Source of the DNA: LMUY01 sp964235495
GTDB taxonomy: Bacteria > Pseudomonadota > Alphaproteobacteria > Acetobacterales > Acetobacteraceae
DNA length: 12,894 nucleotides
Reading direction: 5' to 3'
NCBI GenBank assembly: GCA_964235495.1
Contig: CAXSAX010000057.1
Location: forward strand, 1 to 12,894
Positions 1-6,528 of this stretch are shown in pieces. Positions within the stretch are counted from its first letter, which is position 1. Every line of letters starts with the position of its first letter. The position numbers and the translations under genes were made by a program. The notes below the pieces were generated by a model that did not search any database, had not been told where the DNA came from, and was given only the letters and a program-made list of their open reading frames with translations.

Positions 1-128
1 GTGGGGAGCGGCTCGGGCATGGGGAGAACAAACCATGAAACGAGGGCAGTTTGCAAGGTTTGCGCACCGAACGGGGGACGCCGGGCCGGGCGGCGCCGAG
101 CTGGCATGTGCCTTGCTTTGCTCGCGCC
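1..128. other. Leading non-coding stretch upstream of the GST gene
   Basis: I see no credible gene here. Open frames run through it in several phases, as expected at this GC content. An ATG at 35 has a GGGGAG-like stretch upstream, but its frame becomes a shadow of the GST gene. The segment presumably holds the promoter for the GST-DUF485-ActP chain and perhaps the start region of a gene lying to the left. No clear -35/-10 pair stands out. Confidence 0.4.
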
Positions 129-761
129 ATGCAGCTTATCAGCGCCACGCCCAGCCCGTACGCCCGCAAGGTCCGCATCGCCCTGGCGGAGAAGCGCATC
201 CCGTTCGAGCTGCTGACGGAGGTGCCGTGGAACGGCGACACCTGCCTGCCGCTGCACAACCCGCTGGAGAAGCTGCCGGTGCTGCTGCCCGGCGACGGGC
301 CGCCGGTGTACCATTCCGCCCACATCCTGGACTGGCTGGAGCGCCGCCATCCGGACCCGGCGCTGCTGCCCCGCGACGATGACGGCATCCTGGAGCACCG
401 CCGGGTCGAGGTGGTGGCGGACGGCATCTGCGACGCGCTGATCCTGTGCCTGTTCGAGCGCATGCGGCCGCCCGCGCACCAGAGCGAGCCGTGGGTCGCC
501 CGGCAGATGCGCAAGGTGGAGGGCGGGCTGGCGGACCTCGCCCGCACGGTCGGCAGCAACGCCTGCGCGGTGGGGGGCCGGTTCGGCCTGGCGGACATCG
601 CCGCCGGGTCGGCACTGGGCTACCTGGACGTGCGCTGGCCGCAGGTCGATTGGCGCGGACGCCACCCGGGGCTGGATTCCTACGCGGCGGGGCTGTTCGC
701 CCGCCCGTCTTTCCAGGGCACCATGCCCGCGGTGCAGCACATCCGGGACGCCGTGGTGTGA
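129..761 (+). CDS. Glutathione S-transferase family protein (YibF-like)
   Basis: This is a predicted cytosolic glutathione S-transferase of 210 residues, a normal family length. The N-terminal thioredoxin-like half (about residues 1-75) starts MQLISATPSPYARKVRIAL, with Ser9 at the usual catalytic position. It continues with NPLEKLPVL (44-52), which contains the cis-proline that holds glutathione, and YHSAHI (61-66), which takes the place of the usual 'ES' gamma-glutamyl contact. The helical C-terminal half contains FGLADIAAGSALGYLDVRW and ends RPSFQGTMP, a pattern I associate with YibF-type GSTs. The frame stays open upstream to 51, but I chose ATG 129 because the family N-terminus begins there; no strong Shine-Dalgarno site supports it. 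The stop overlaps the next start (GTGA), so it is probably co-transcribed with the DUF485 and ActP genes. The substrate is unknown. Confidence 0.85.
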   Translation: MQLISATPSPYARKVRIALAEKRIPFELLTEVPWNGDTCLPLHNPLEKLPVLLPGDGPPVYHSAHILDWLERRHPDPALLPRDDDGILEHRRVEVVADGICDALILCLFERMRPPAHQSEPWVARQMRKVEGGLADLARTVGSNACAVGGRFGLADIAAGSALGYLDVRWPQVDWRGRHPGLDSYAAGLFARPSFQGTMPAVQHIRDAVV

Positions 762-985
762 CGGTGGCTCCCGTGCCCAGGCTCGGCCTGGCGCTCACGG
801 CGGTGGCGCTGGCGGCGTTCTTCGGCTTCCTGCTGCTCGCGGCCGCGGCGCCGGGCCTGCTGATGCGGCCGGCGTTCGGCGCGGTGCCGCTGTCCTTCGT
901 GCTGGCGGCGGGGCTGATCGTGGGCACGGTGCTGCTCACCGGGCTGTATGCCCTGCTGGCCGGCGCGGCGGAGCGGCGGCGATGA
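758..985 (+). CDS. Short DUF485 membrane protein (ActP partner, YjcH-like)
   Basis: This 75-residue protein has two membrane segments, about residues 8-30 and 42-66, separated by a short GLLMRPAFGAVPL-type loop, and ends in a basic AERRR tail. The hydrophobic pattern (FGFLLLAAAAPGLL, then a G-rich second helix ending LLTGLYALL) matches DUF485 proteins, which are usually encoded directly before actP. The start is GTG 758, inside a GTGA overlap with the GST stop; other in-frame GTGs at 764 and 773 are possible. Its stop overlaps the actP start as ATGA. Members I know are about 100 residues, with a charged N-terminal segment before the first helix; that segment is absent here. The role is not firmly established in the family, and an accessory role with the ActP transporter is inferred from linkage. 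Confidence 0.75.
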   Translation: MTVAPVPRLGLALTAVALAAFFGFLLLAAAAPGLLMRPAFGAVPLSFVLAAGLIVGTVLLTGLYALLAGAAERRR

Positions 986-2493
986 GCGGGGCGGCCAGCC
1001 CGGTGGCGATCGCGCTGTTCCTGGCGTTCCTGGCGATCACGCTGCTGATCACCGCCTGGGCCGCCACGCGCAGCCGCGGGCGGGACGCGTTCTACACGGC
1101 GGGCGGCGAGATCACCCCGCTGCAGAACGGCCTGGCGATGGCGGGCGACTTCCTGTCCGCCGCCGCCTTCCTCGGGCTGACCGGCATCATGACGACCAGC
1201 GGCTTCGACGGCGTGGTGTATGCGCTGGGCTTCCTGATGGGCTGGCCGGTGCTGATGTTCCTGGTGGCGGAGCCGCTGCGGATGATGGGCCGGTTCTCCT
1301 TCGCCGACGTGCTCGCCGCCAGGCTGTCGGAGAAGCCGGTGCGGATCGTCGCCGCCTGCTCCTCGCTGGTGGTGATCGCGTTCTACCTGATCGCGCAGAT
1401 GGTCGGCGCCGGGCAGCTGATCGAGCTGCTGTTCGGGCTGGACTACGGATACGCCGTGGTCGCCGTGGGGCTGCTGATGATGCTCTACGTGAGCTTCGGC
1501 GGCATGACGGCGACCACCTGGGTGCAGATCATCAAGGCGGGGCTGTTCCTGGCGGGGGCGGCCGTGCTGGCGGCGCTGGTGCTGGCGCGGTTCGGCAGCG
1601 TCTCCGCGCTGGTGACCGCCGCGGTGGCGGCGCACCCGCGGGGCGCCGCAGCGCTGGCGCCCGCCGGCCCGGCGGCCGACCCGGTGTCCTGGCTGTCGTT
1701 GGGCATGGCGCTGGTGTTCGGCACGGCCGGCTTGCCGCATATCCTGATGCGCTTCTTCACCGTGCGCGACGCCCGGGCCGCCCGGGTGTCGGTGTTCTAC
1801 ACCACGGCGTTCATGGGCTGCTTCTTCCTGATGGTGATGGTGATCGGCTACGGCGCGGTGGCGCTGGTGCTGCCGGACCCGGCCTACCGCACCGCGTCCG
1901 GCGGCCTGCGCGGCGGCGCCAACATGGCGGCCATCCACCTGGCCCACGCGGTGGGCGGCTCCGCGATGATGGGCTTCATCTCCGCCGTGGCGTTCGCCAC
2001 CATCCTGGCCGTGGTGTCCGGCCTGGTGCTGACCGGCGCGTCCGCCGTGTCGCACGACCTGTTCGCCCGCGTGCTCGGCGGCACGGACGAGCGGCGGGAG
2101 ATGGCCGTCTCGCGCGTCGCCACCGTCTGCCTGGGCGCGCTCGGCATCGGGCTGGGCCTGCTGTTCCGCACGCAGAACGTGGCCTACATGGTAGGGCTGG
2201 CCTTCGCGGTGGCGGCCAGCGCCAACTTCCCGGTGCTGCTGCTGGCGATCTACTGGCGCGGCCTGACCACGGCGGGCGCGGTGGCGGGCGGGCTCGCCGG
2301 ACTGGTGTCCGCGGTGGGGCTGACGGTGATCGGGCCGGGCATCTGGGTGAAGGCGCTGGGCCACCCGGCGGCGCTGTTCCCCTACGACCCGCCGGCCATC
2401 GTCACCGTGCCGCTCGCGTTCGCCGTGGCGATCGGTGTCTCGCTGCTCAGCCGGGCGGCGGTGGCCGCTCCGGTGGCGGCGGCGGGGGACTAG
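982..2493 (+). CDS. actP: Cation/acetate symporter ActP-type (sodium:solute symporter family)
   Basis: This 503-residue polytopic inner-membrane protein of the sodium:solute symporter family probably imports acetate or similar short monocarboxylates with a cation. Visible signatures are GGEITPLQNGLAMAGDFLSA (41-60), the ActP-like region near the sodium site, and GGMTATTWVQIIKAGL (173-188), nearly identical to the region I recall in E. coli ActP. About 12-13 hydrophobic segments follow throughout, with a hydrophilic loop around GGTDERREMAVSR. It lacks the long N-terminal extension of the 549-residue E. coli protein and starts directly at its first membrane helix. ATG 982 lies in an ATGA overlap with the DUF485 stop and has GGAG eight bases upstream. 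Exact substrate preference (acetate, propionate, pyruvate, glycolate) cannot be read from the sequence. Confidence 0.88.
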   Translation: MSGAASPVAIALFLAFLAITLLITAWAATRSRGRDAFYTAGGEITPLQNGLAMAGDFLSAAAFLGLTGIMTTSGFDGVVYALGFLMGWPVLMFLVAEPLRMMGRFSFADVLAARLSEKPVRIVAACSSLVVIAFYLIAQMVGAGQLIELLFGLDYGYAVVAVGLLMMLYVSFGGMTATTWVQIIKAGLFLAGAAVLAALVLARFGSVSALVTAAVAAHPRGAAALAPAGPAADPVSWLSLGMALVFGTAGLPHILMRFFTVRDARAARVSVFYTTAFMGCFFLMVMVIGYGAVALVLPDPAYRTASGGLRGGANMAAIHLAHAVGGSAMMGFISAVAFATILAVVSGLVLTGASAVSHDLFARVLGGTDERREMAVSRVATVCLGALGIGLGLLFRTQNVAYMVGLAFAVAASANFPVLLLAIYWRGLTTAGAVAGGLAGLVSAVGLTVIGPGIWVKALGHPAALFPYDPPAIVTVPLAFAVAIGVSLLSRAAVAAPVAAAGD

Positions 2494-2517
2494 CCGGGGA
2501 GCAGACGTTCCTCCGGC
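2493..2517. terminator. Weak hairpin in the convergent actP / small-ORF gap
   Basis: GCCGGGG (2493-2499) can pair with CTCCGGC (2511-2517), giving seven pairs including one G-U around an 11-base loop. It lies in the 43-bp gap between the actP stop and the end of the oppositely oriented small gene, where a terminator would be expected. Neither side has a T-tract, so intrinsic termination is doubtful; it could instead be a 3'-end stabilising hairpin or chance. Confidence 0.3.
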
Positions 2518-2536
2518 ATCCGATAGCGGGGGCGGC

Positions 2537-2725
2537 TCAGGCCAGGAAGAGCGCCATCAGCACCAGCAGCGTCACCAGCCCGGCCGTCGTGATCACCACC
2601 ATCCGGGTGAAGCGGCCCCAGAAGGCCTGCTTGTCGGCGACGAAGGCGGCGGCGAGGTCCGGGCCGGGCTCGTTGACGACGGTGGTCTTGCCGTCCGGGG
2701 TCGTGGTGGTGACGGTGGTTGCCAT
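2537..2725 (-). CDS. Small single-pass membrane protein, possible aa3-type cytochrome oxidase subunit IV-like
   Basis: This 62-residue protein has a Thr-rich N-terminus (MATTVTTTTPDGKTTVV), an amphipathic middle (AAAFVADKQAFWGRFTR) and one C-terminal membrane helix (about 43-61) that runs to the stop. It starts at ATG 2725 with AGAAGG (2738-2733) at a proper distance, and begins 39 bp after the purN stop on the same strand, so it may be the last gene of the purMN transcript. The arrangement (short soluble head, 'xxFWxxF' patch, single terminal helix, about 60 residues) resembles the bacterial aa3-type cytochrome c oxidase subunit IV family (COX4_pro_2). That assignment comes from shape and short motif only. 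No other oxidase gene is nearby. An antisense ORF over the same bases (2490-2741) looks like a shadow. Confidence 0.6.
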   Translation of the reverse strand: MATTVTTTTPDGKTTVVNEPGPDLAAAFVADKQAFWGRFTRMVVITTAGLVTLLVLMALFLA

Positions 2726-2764
2726 GGGGCGGCCTTCTCAAGTCCTGCGCAGAAACAACGGCAT

Positions 2765-3409
2765 CTAGGCCGCCGGCGGCTCCAAAGGCAAGGGGTTGAG
2801 CAGGCTGGCCGCCTCGCCCGGCAGGGGGGCGGGGCCGTCCCGCACGGCGGCGGCCAGGGCGGCGGGATACAGCCGGTGCTCCTGCGCCAGCACCCGGGCG
2901 GCCAGGGTGGCGGGCGTGTCCCCCGGCAGCACCGGCACGGCGGCCTGCGCCAGGATCGGGCCTTCGTCCATGACCGCGGTGACCTGGTGGACGGTGCAGC
3001 CGTGCAGGCGGCAGCCGGCGGAGAGCGCGCGCGCGTGGGTGTGCAGGCCGGGGAAGGCGGGCAGCAGCGAGGGGTGGATGTTGAGCATGCGGCCGGACCA
3101 GCGCGCGACCAGCCAGGGCGTCAGCAGCCGCATGTAGCCGGCCAGGCAGACCAGCTCGATGCCGTGCTCCGCCAGGGCCGCGTCGATCGCCCGCTCATGC
3201 GCCGCCCGGTCGGGGCCGAACGGGCGGTGGTCCACGGCCAGGGCGGGGATGCCGGCGGCGCGGGCGCGGTCCAGCGCCGCGGCGCGGGGCTGGTTGGACA
3301 GCGCGAGGGCGATGGATGCCGGGTAGTCCGGCCTGGCCGCCGCCTCGATCAGGGCGGCGAGGTTGCTGCCGCCGCCGCTGGCCAGCACTGCCACCCGGCG
3401 GCGCGTCAC
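2765..3409 (-). CDS. purN: Phosphoribosylglycinamide formyltransferase (GAR transformylase 1)
   Basis: PurN transfers a formyl group from 10-formyltetrahydrofolate to GAR, giving FGAR, in cytosolic de novo purine synthesis. At 214 residues it matches the usual length (212 in E. coli). It has the phosphate-binding SGGGSNL (11-17), the catalytic cluster MLNIHPSLLPAFPG with Asn110 and His112, His141 in CTVHQV, and Asp148 in VMDEGPIL, which are the expected active-site residues. I chose GTG 3409 (MTRRRVAVLASGGG) by comparison with the family N-terminus. GTG 3421 is four codons upstream and equally possible; neither has a clear Shine-Dalgarno. The open frame continues far upstream into purM but is not plausible there. 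The gene lies 55 bp after purM on the same strand, so the pair is probably one operon. Confidence 0.93.
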   Translation of the reverse strand: MTRRRVAVLASGGGSNLAALIEAAARPDYPASIALALSNQPRAAALDRARAAGIPALAVDHRPFGPDRAAHERAIDAALAEHGIELVCLAGYMRLLTPWLVARWSGRMLNIHPSLLPAFPGLHTHARALSAGCRLHGCTVHQVTAVMDEGPILAQAAVPVLPGDTPATLAARVLAQEHRLYPAALAAAVRDGPAPLPGEAASLLNPLPLEPPAA

Positions 3410-3431
3410 TCGAAGAGCCACGCCGGGCGGC

Positions 3432-3450
3432 GCAAGAGCGCCTCTCGCTC
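3432..3450 (-). other. Possible hairpin between purM and purN
   Basis: On the minus strand the gap contains GCGAGAG-GCG-CTCTTGC (7 pairs, one G-U, tight 3-base loop) or, alternatively, GAGCG-AGAGG-CGCTC (5 perfect pairs, 5-base loop). It lies 23-41 bases before the purN start. It could affect purN translation or mRNA processing, but a short stem like this is also likely by chance in such GC-rich DNA. Confidence 0.25.
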
Positions 3451-3464
3451 GCCGCAGCGCATTC

Positions 3465-4493
3465 TCAAACGGGCTCGAAGGCGACCGTGGCCGGGCCGTC
3501 CGCGGCCTCGATGCGGCCGATGGCGAACACGGTCTCCCCATGGTCTTGCAGCAATGCCGTGGCGGCGGGCGCGTCCTCCACCACCAGCGCCATGCCGATG
3601 CCGCAGTTGAACACGCGCAGCATCTCGTCGGGCGCCACGCCGCCGCGCTCGGCCAGCCAGGCCATCACGGGGGGGCGGGGCCAGGAGCTGGCGTCCAGCA
3701 CGGCGCGGGTGCCGGGGGGCAGGGCGCGGGGCAGGTTGCCGGGCAGGCCGCCCCCCGTGATGTGGGCGGCGGCGCGCAGCAGCCCGGCGCGGTGCAGCGC
3801 CAGCACCGAGCGGACGTAGATGCGGGTCGGCTCCAGCAGCGCCTCCGCCAGGGTTTGGCCGGCTGCGAAGGGCGCCGGGTCGTTCCAGCCGGCGTTGCCG
3901 CCCCCGACGATCCGGCGCACCAGGGAGAAGCCGTTGGAGTGCACGCCGGAGCTGGCCAGCCCCAGCACCGCCTGGCCCGGCGCCACGCCGGCGGGCAGCA
4001 GCGCGCCGCGCTCGGCGGCCCCCACCGCGAAGCCGGCCAGGTCGTAGTCGCCGCCGCGGTACAGCCCCGGCATCTCCGCCGTCTCGCCGCCAACCAGGGC
4101 GCAGCCGGCGAGGGCGCAGCCGCGGGCGATGCCGGCGACCACGCGGGCGGCCTGCTCCACGTCCAGCGCGCCGGTGGCGAAGTAGTCCAGGAACAGCAGC
4201 GGCTCGGCGCCCTGCACCACCAGGTCGTTCACGCACATCGCCACCAGGTCGATGCCCACCGTGTCGTGCCGCCCGGTGTCGATGGCGAGCTTGAGCTTGG
4301 TGCCGACGCCGTCGGTGGTGGAAACGAGGACCGGGTCGGCGAAGCCGGCGGCCTTGAGGTCGAACAGCGCGCCGAAGCCGCCCAGGCTCCCCATCACCCC
4401 GGCGCGGCCGGTGGCGGCGGCGAGCGGCTTGATCCGCTCCACCAGGGCGTCGCCGGCCGCGATGTCCACCCCGGCGTCACGGTAGGTCGTCAT
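3465..4493 (-). CDS. purM: Phosphoribosylformylglycinamidine cyclo-ligase (AIR synthetase)
   Basis: PurM closes the imidazole ring, converting FGAM and ATP to AIR in de novo purine synthesis. The 342-residue length is typical. The N-terminus MTTYRDAGVDIAAGDALVERI is the standard opening. Diagnostic blocks are DGVGTKLK (61-68), CVNDLVVQGAEPLLF (87-101) leading into LDYFATG, and GGETAEMPG (135-143), which form the ATP and substrate sites; GVHSNGFSLVR follows in the C-terminal half. The open frame extends to 4574, but ATG 4493 is preferred because it matches the family start and has GAGAGG nine bases upstream. It is the first gene of a minus-strand purM-purN(-small ORF) unit and diverges from the AI-2E permease gene. 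Nothing is missing or unusual. Confidence 0.95.
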   Translation of the reverse strand: MTTYRDAGVDIAAGDALVERIKPLAAATGRAGVMGSLGGFGALFDLKAAGFADPVLVSTTDGVGTKLKLAIDTGRHDTVGIDLVAMCVNDLVVQGAEPLLFLDYFATGALDVEQAARVVAGIARGCALAGCALVGGETAEMPGLYRGGDYDLAGFAVGAAERGALLPAGVAPGQAVLGLASSGVHSNGFSLVRRIVGGGNAGWNDPAPFAAGQTLAEALLEPTRIYVRSVLALHRAGLLRAAAHITGGGLPGNLPRALPPGTRAVLDASSWPRPPVMAWLAERGGVAPDEMLRVFNCGIGMALVVEDAPAATALLQDHGETVFAIGRIEAADGPATVAFEPV

Positions 4494-4636
4494 GCGTGGG
4501 GCCTCTCGGAACACTGTAGCGGGCGGGCGGGATCGGCTATGGTCGCGGCCATGGCAGCGGCGCGAAACAACCACAGCGGACCCGGGGGCGCAAACCGCGC
4601 CGGGGGGGAGTCCGCCCGCCCCGGCGGAGGACCTGC
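4494..4636. promoter_or_regulatory. Divergent intergenic region, purM / AI-2E permease
   Basis: This 143-bp gap should hold the promoters of two divergent units. Minus strand: TACAGT (4518-4513) is a possible -10 box 19 bases before purM, without a convincing -35. Plus strand: TATGGT (4538-4543) is a possible -10, also with a poor -35. A perfect 10-bp inverted repeat, GGGCGGGCGG (4521-4530) and CCGCCCGCCC (4612-4621), flanks the region but is low in complexity. GGAGG at 4626-4630 is the ribosome binding site of the permease gene. Confidence 0.4.
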
Positions 4637-5830
4637 ATGAGCCAATCCAGCGTGCGGGTGGCGCCGCGGCTGCCGGAGCTGCCGGCGCCGCCCGCGCCGC
4701 CGCCGCAGGCGCGGCACGCCACCCGGGCGCAGCGGATCACGCTGCTGGCCGGGCTGGGGCTGGCGGCGCTGGCGGCGCTGCAGCTGTTCGCCGCCATCCT
4801 GCTGCCGTTCGTGGTGGCCGCCGGCATCGCCTACTTCCTGGACCCGGTGGCCACCCGCATGGCCCGCGCCGGGATGCGGCGCAACCTGGCGGCGCTGCTG
4901 CTGGTGGTGGGGCTGGTGGCGGGCGGGCTGCTGTTCGCGCTGCTGCTGTACCCGCTGATCCTGGCGCAGATCGGCATCCTGATCTCCCGCGTGCCCGCCT
5001 ATGCCGGGTACCTCAAGGCGTGGGCCGGCCAGGTGGTGGCGCACCTGCAGGAGCGGCTCGGCGCCGACTACGTGGACACCAAGCTGCGCGACCTGGTGAG
5101 CGGCCAGGCCGGCGCCATGCTCGGCTTCCTGGGGGCCGCGCTGGGCCGCATCGTCGGCGGCGGATTCGCGCTGTTCAACGTGCTGTCCCTCTTGGTGGTG
5201 ACGCCGGTGGTGGCGTTCTACCTGCTGCGCGACTGGCCCGGCATGGTGCGCCGGGTGGATGGCTGGCTGCCGCGGCGCTACGCCGGGGTGCTGCGGCTGC
5301 AGGCGGCGGAGATGGACCGCATCCTGTCCGCCTGGCTGCGCGGCCAGGCGCTGTGCTGCGTGCTGCTGGCGCTGTTCTATGCGCTGACGCTGCAGCTGGT
5401 GGGGCTGGACCTCGGGCTGATCGTGGGGCTGACGGCGGGCGTGCTGTCGTTCATCCCCTATGTCGGCTCCATCACCGGCGGCGTCGCCTCCATCGGGCTG
5501 GCGCTGGCGCAGTTCCCCAGCTGGACGGGGGTTGCGGAGGTGGCCGTGGTGTTCGTCACCGGGCAGCTGCTGGAGGGCTACGTGATCTATCCCCGCTTCC
5601 TGGGGGACCGGGTGGAGCTGCACGCGGTGTGGGTGATCTTCGCGCTGTTCGCCGGCGGCGCGGTGTTCGGCTTCCTCGGCGTGCTGCTGGCGGTGCCGGT
5701 GGCGGCGGTGCTCGGCGTGCTGACCCGGTTCTGGCTGCGGCGCTACCTGGCCAGCCCGCTGTACTCCGATCCGCCGCCGCCCGCGCCGGAGCCGGCCCGG
5801 CTGGACCAAGCCCGGCTGGAGCTAGACTGA
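4637..5830 (+). CDS. AI-2E family (PerM-type) transporter
   Basis: This 397-residue inner-membrane protein of the AI-2E transporter/PerM family has a Pro-rich cytosolic N-terminus (about 1-33). It then has helices around 34-70, with an LPFVVAAGIAYFLDP turn typical of the family, a second helix pair at 84-115, and a soluble linker at 118-170. The conserved C-terminal core contains VVTPVVAFYLLRDWPGM (187-203), AGVLSFIPYVGSITGG (267-282), GYVIYPRFLGDRVELH (314-329) and GAVFGFLGVLLAVPVAAV. Start ATG 4637 has GGAGG six bases upstream. hdaA begins 6 bp after its stop. Family members have been linked to export of signalling molecules or ions, but the substrate here is unknown. I recall this gene commonly lying between purM and hdaA in alphaproteobacteria, so its position is conserved rather than informative about substrate. 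Confidence 0.88.
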   Translation: MSQSSVRVAPRLPELPAPPAPPPQARHATRAQRITLLAGLGLAALAALQLFAAILLPFVVAAGIAYFLDPVATRMARAGMRRNLAALLLVVGLVAGGLLFALLLYPLILAQIGILISRVPAYAGYLKAWAGQVVAHLQERLGADYVDTKLRDLVSGQAGAMLGFLGAALGRIVGGGFALFNVLSLLVVTPVVAFYLLRDWPGMVRRVDGWLPRRYAGVLRLQAAEMDRILSAWLRGQALCCVLLALFYALTLQLVGLDLGLIVGLTAGVLSFIPYVGSITGGVASIGLALAQFPSWTGVAEVAVVFVTGQLLEGYVIYPRFLGDRVELHAVWVIFALFAGGAVFGFLGVLLAVPVAAVLGVLTRFWLRRYLASPLYSDPPPPAPEPARLDQARLELD

Positions 5831-5836
5831 CGCGCC

Positions 5837-6484
5837 ATGCCGAGCCAGCTGGCGCTGCCCTTCTTCCACCGCTCGGTGTTCGAGCCGGCGGCGTTCCTGC
5901 CGGATGCCTGCAACGCCGAGGCGCTCGCCTGGCTGGGGGCGGACTGGCCCGGCCGCCGCCTGGCGCTGTGGGGCGGGGCGGGCCACGGCAAGACGCACCT
6001 GCTGCACCTGTGGGCGGCGCGGGCCGGCGCCTCCCTGCTGCCGGGCGGGGCGCTGTGGGGGCTGGTGGAGCTGCCGGCCTCCGGCGGGCTCGCCGTGGAT
6101 GACGCGGACGCCGCGGCGGAGGAGCCGCTGCTGCACCTGCTGAACGCCGCCGCGGAGGCCGGGCTGCCCGTGCTGCTGGCGGCGCGCGCCGCCCCCGCGC
6201 GCTGGCCCACCCGCCTGCCGGACCTCGCCAGCCGGCTGCGCGCCATCACGGCGGTCGAGCTGGCGGCCCCCGGAGACGGCATGCTGCGCACCCTGTTCGC
6301 CAGCCTGCTCGCCGCCCGCCAGCTCGCCGTGCCGCGGCCGTTGCAGGACTGGCTGCTGCTGCGGCTGCCGCGCGAGCCGGCGGCGCTGCGGCGGGCGGCG
6401 GCCCGGCTGGACCGCGCGGCGCTGGCGGCCGGCGGCCGGGTGACGCAGGCTGTCGCCGCCAGCATCGTGATGGAGCCGCAATGA
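5837..6484 (+). CDS. hdaA: DnaA regulatory inactivator HdaA (AAA+ family)
   Basis: HdaA, with the DNA-loaded beta clamp, stimulates ATP hydrolysis by DnaA and so prevents over-initiation of replication. The 215-residue protein has the clamp-binding motif QLALPF at residues 4-9, Walker A GGAGHGKT (46-53), a Walker B-like LAVDDAD (85-91), the helix PLLHLLNAAAEAG, and the arginine-finger region DLASRLRA (129-136). The C-terminal lid helices end VTQAVAASIVMEPQ. It lacks the DnaA DNA-binding domain, which fits Hda/HdaA rather than DnaA. ATG 5837 is 6 bp after the permease stop and puts the clamp motif at the extreme N-terminus, as expected. Its stop forms an ATGA with the upstream ppk1 start candidate. 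It is slightly shorter than other members I recall. Confidence 0.9.
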   Translation: MPSQLALPFFHRSVFEPAAFLPDACNAEALAWLGADWPGRRLALWGGAGHGKTHLLHLWAARAGASLLPGGALWGLVELPASGGLAVDDADAAAEEPLLHLLNAAAEAGLPVLLAARAAPARWPTRLPDLASRLRAITAVELAAPGDGMLRTLFASLLAARQLAVPRPLQDWLLLRLPREPAALRRAAARLDRAALAAGGRVTQAVAASIVMEPQ

Positions 6485-6515
6485 GCAGCGTTCGACACCT
6501 CGGCCGCCCTTCGGG

Positions 6516-6522
6516 TAAGGAG
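6516..6522 (+). promoter_or_regulatory. Strong ribosome binding site deciding the ppk1 start
   Basis: TAAGGAG lies six bases before ATG 6529 and is a near-perfect match to the 16S rRNA 3' end, the best Shine-Dalgarno site I noticed in the window. It supports 6529 over the in-frame ATG at 6481, which overlaps the hdaA stop and has only GGAG (6472-6475) upstream. Confidence 0.7.
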
Positions 6523-6528
6523 CGGGCC

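Noticed and set aside
35..382. ORF starting ATG 35 with a GGGGAG-like upstream stretch
   Set aside because: Beyond the first 30 codons it is only a frame shadow of the GST gene, with Ala/Arg/Pro-rich low-complexity sequence.
139..2364. 741-codon open frame on the minus strand over the GST and actP genes
   Set aside because: Low-complexity His/Arg/Gln/Gly-rich translation typical of antisense frames in high-GC DNA; the plus-strand genes have clear family motifs.
3406..4236. 276-codon minus-strand frame running through purM in another phase and ending at the purN start
   Set aside because: Arg/Ala/Gly-rich frame shadow; purM in its own phase has all catalytic motifs, so no fusion or frameshift between purM and purN is implied.
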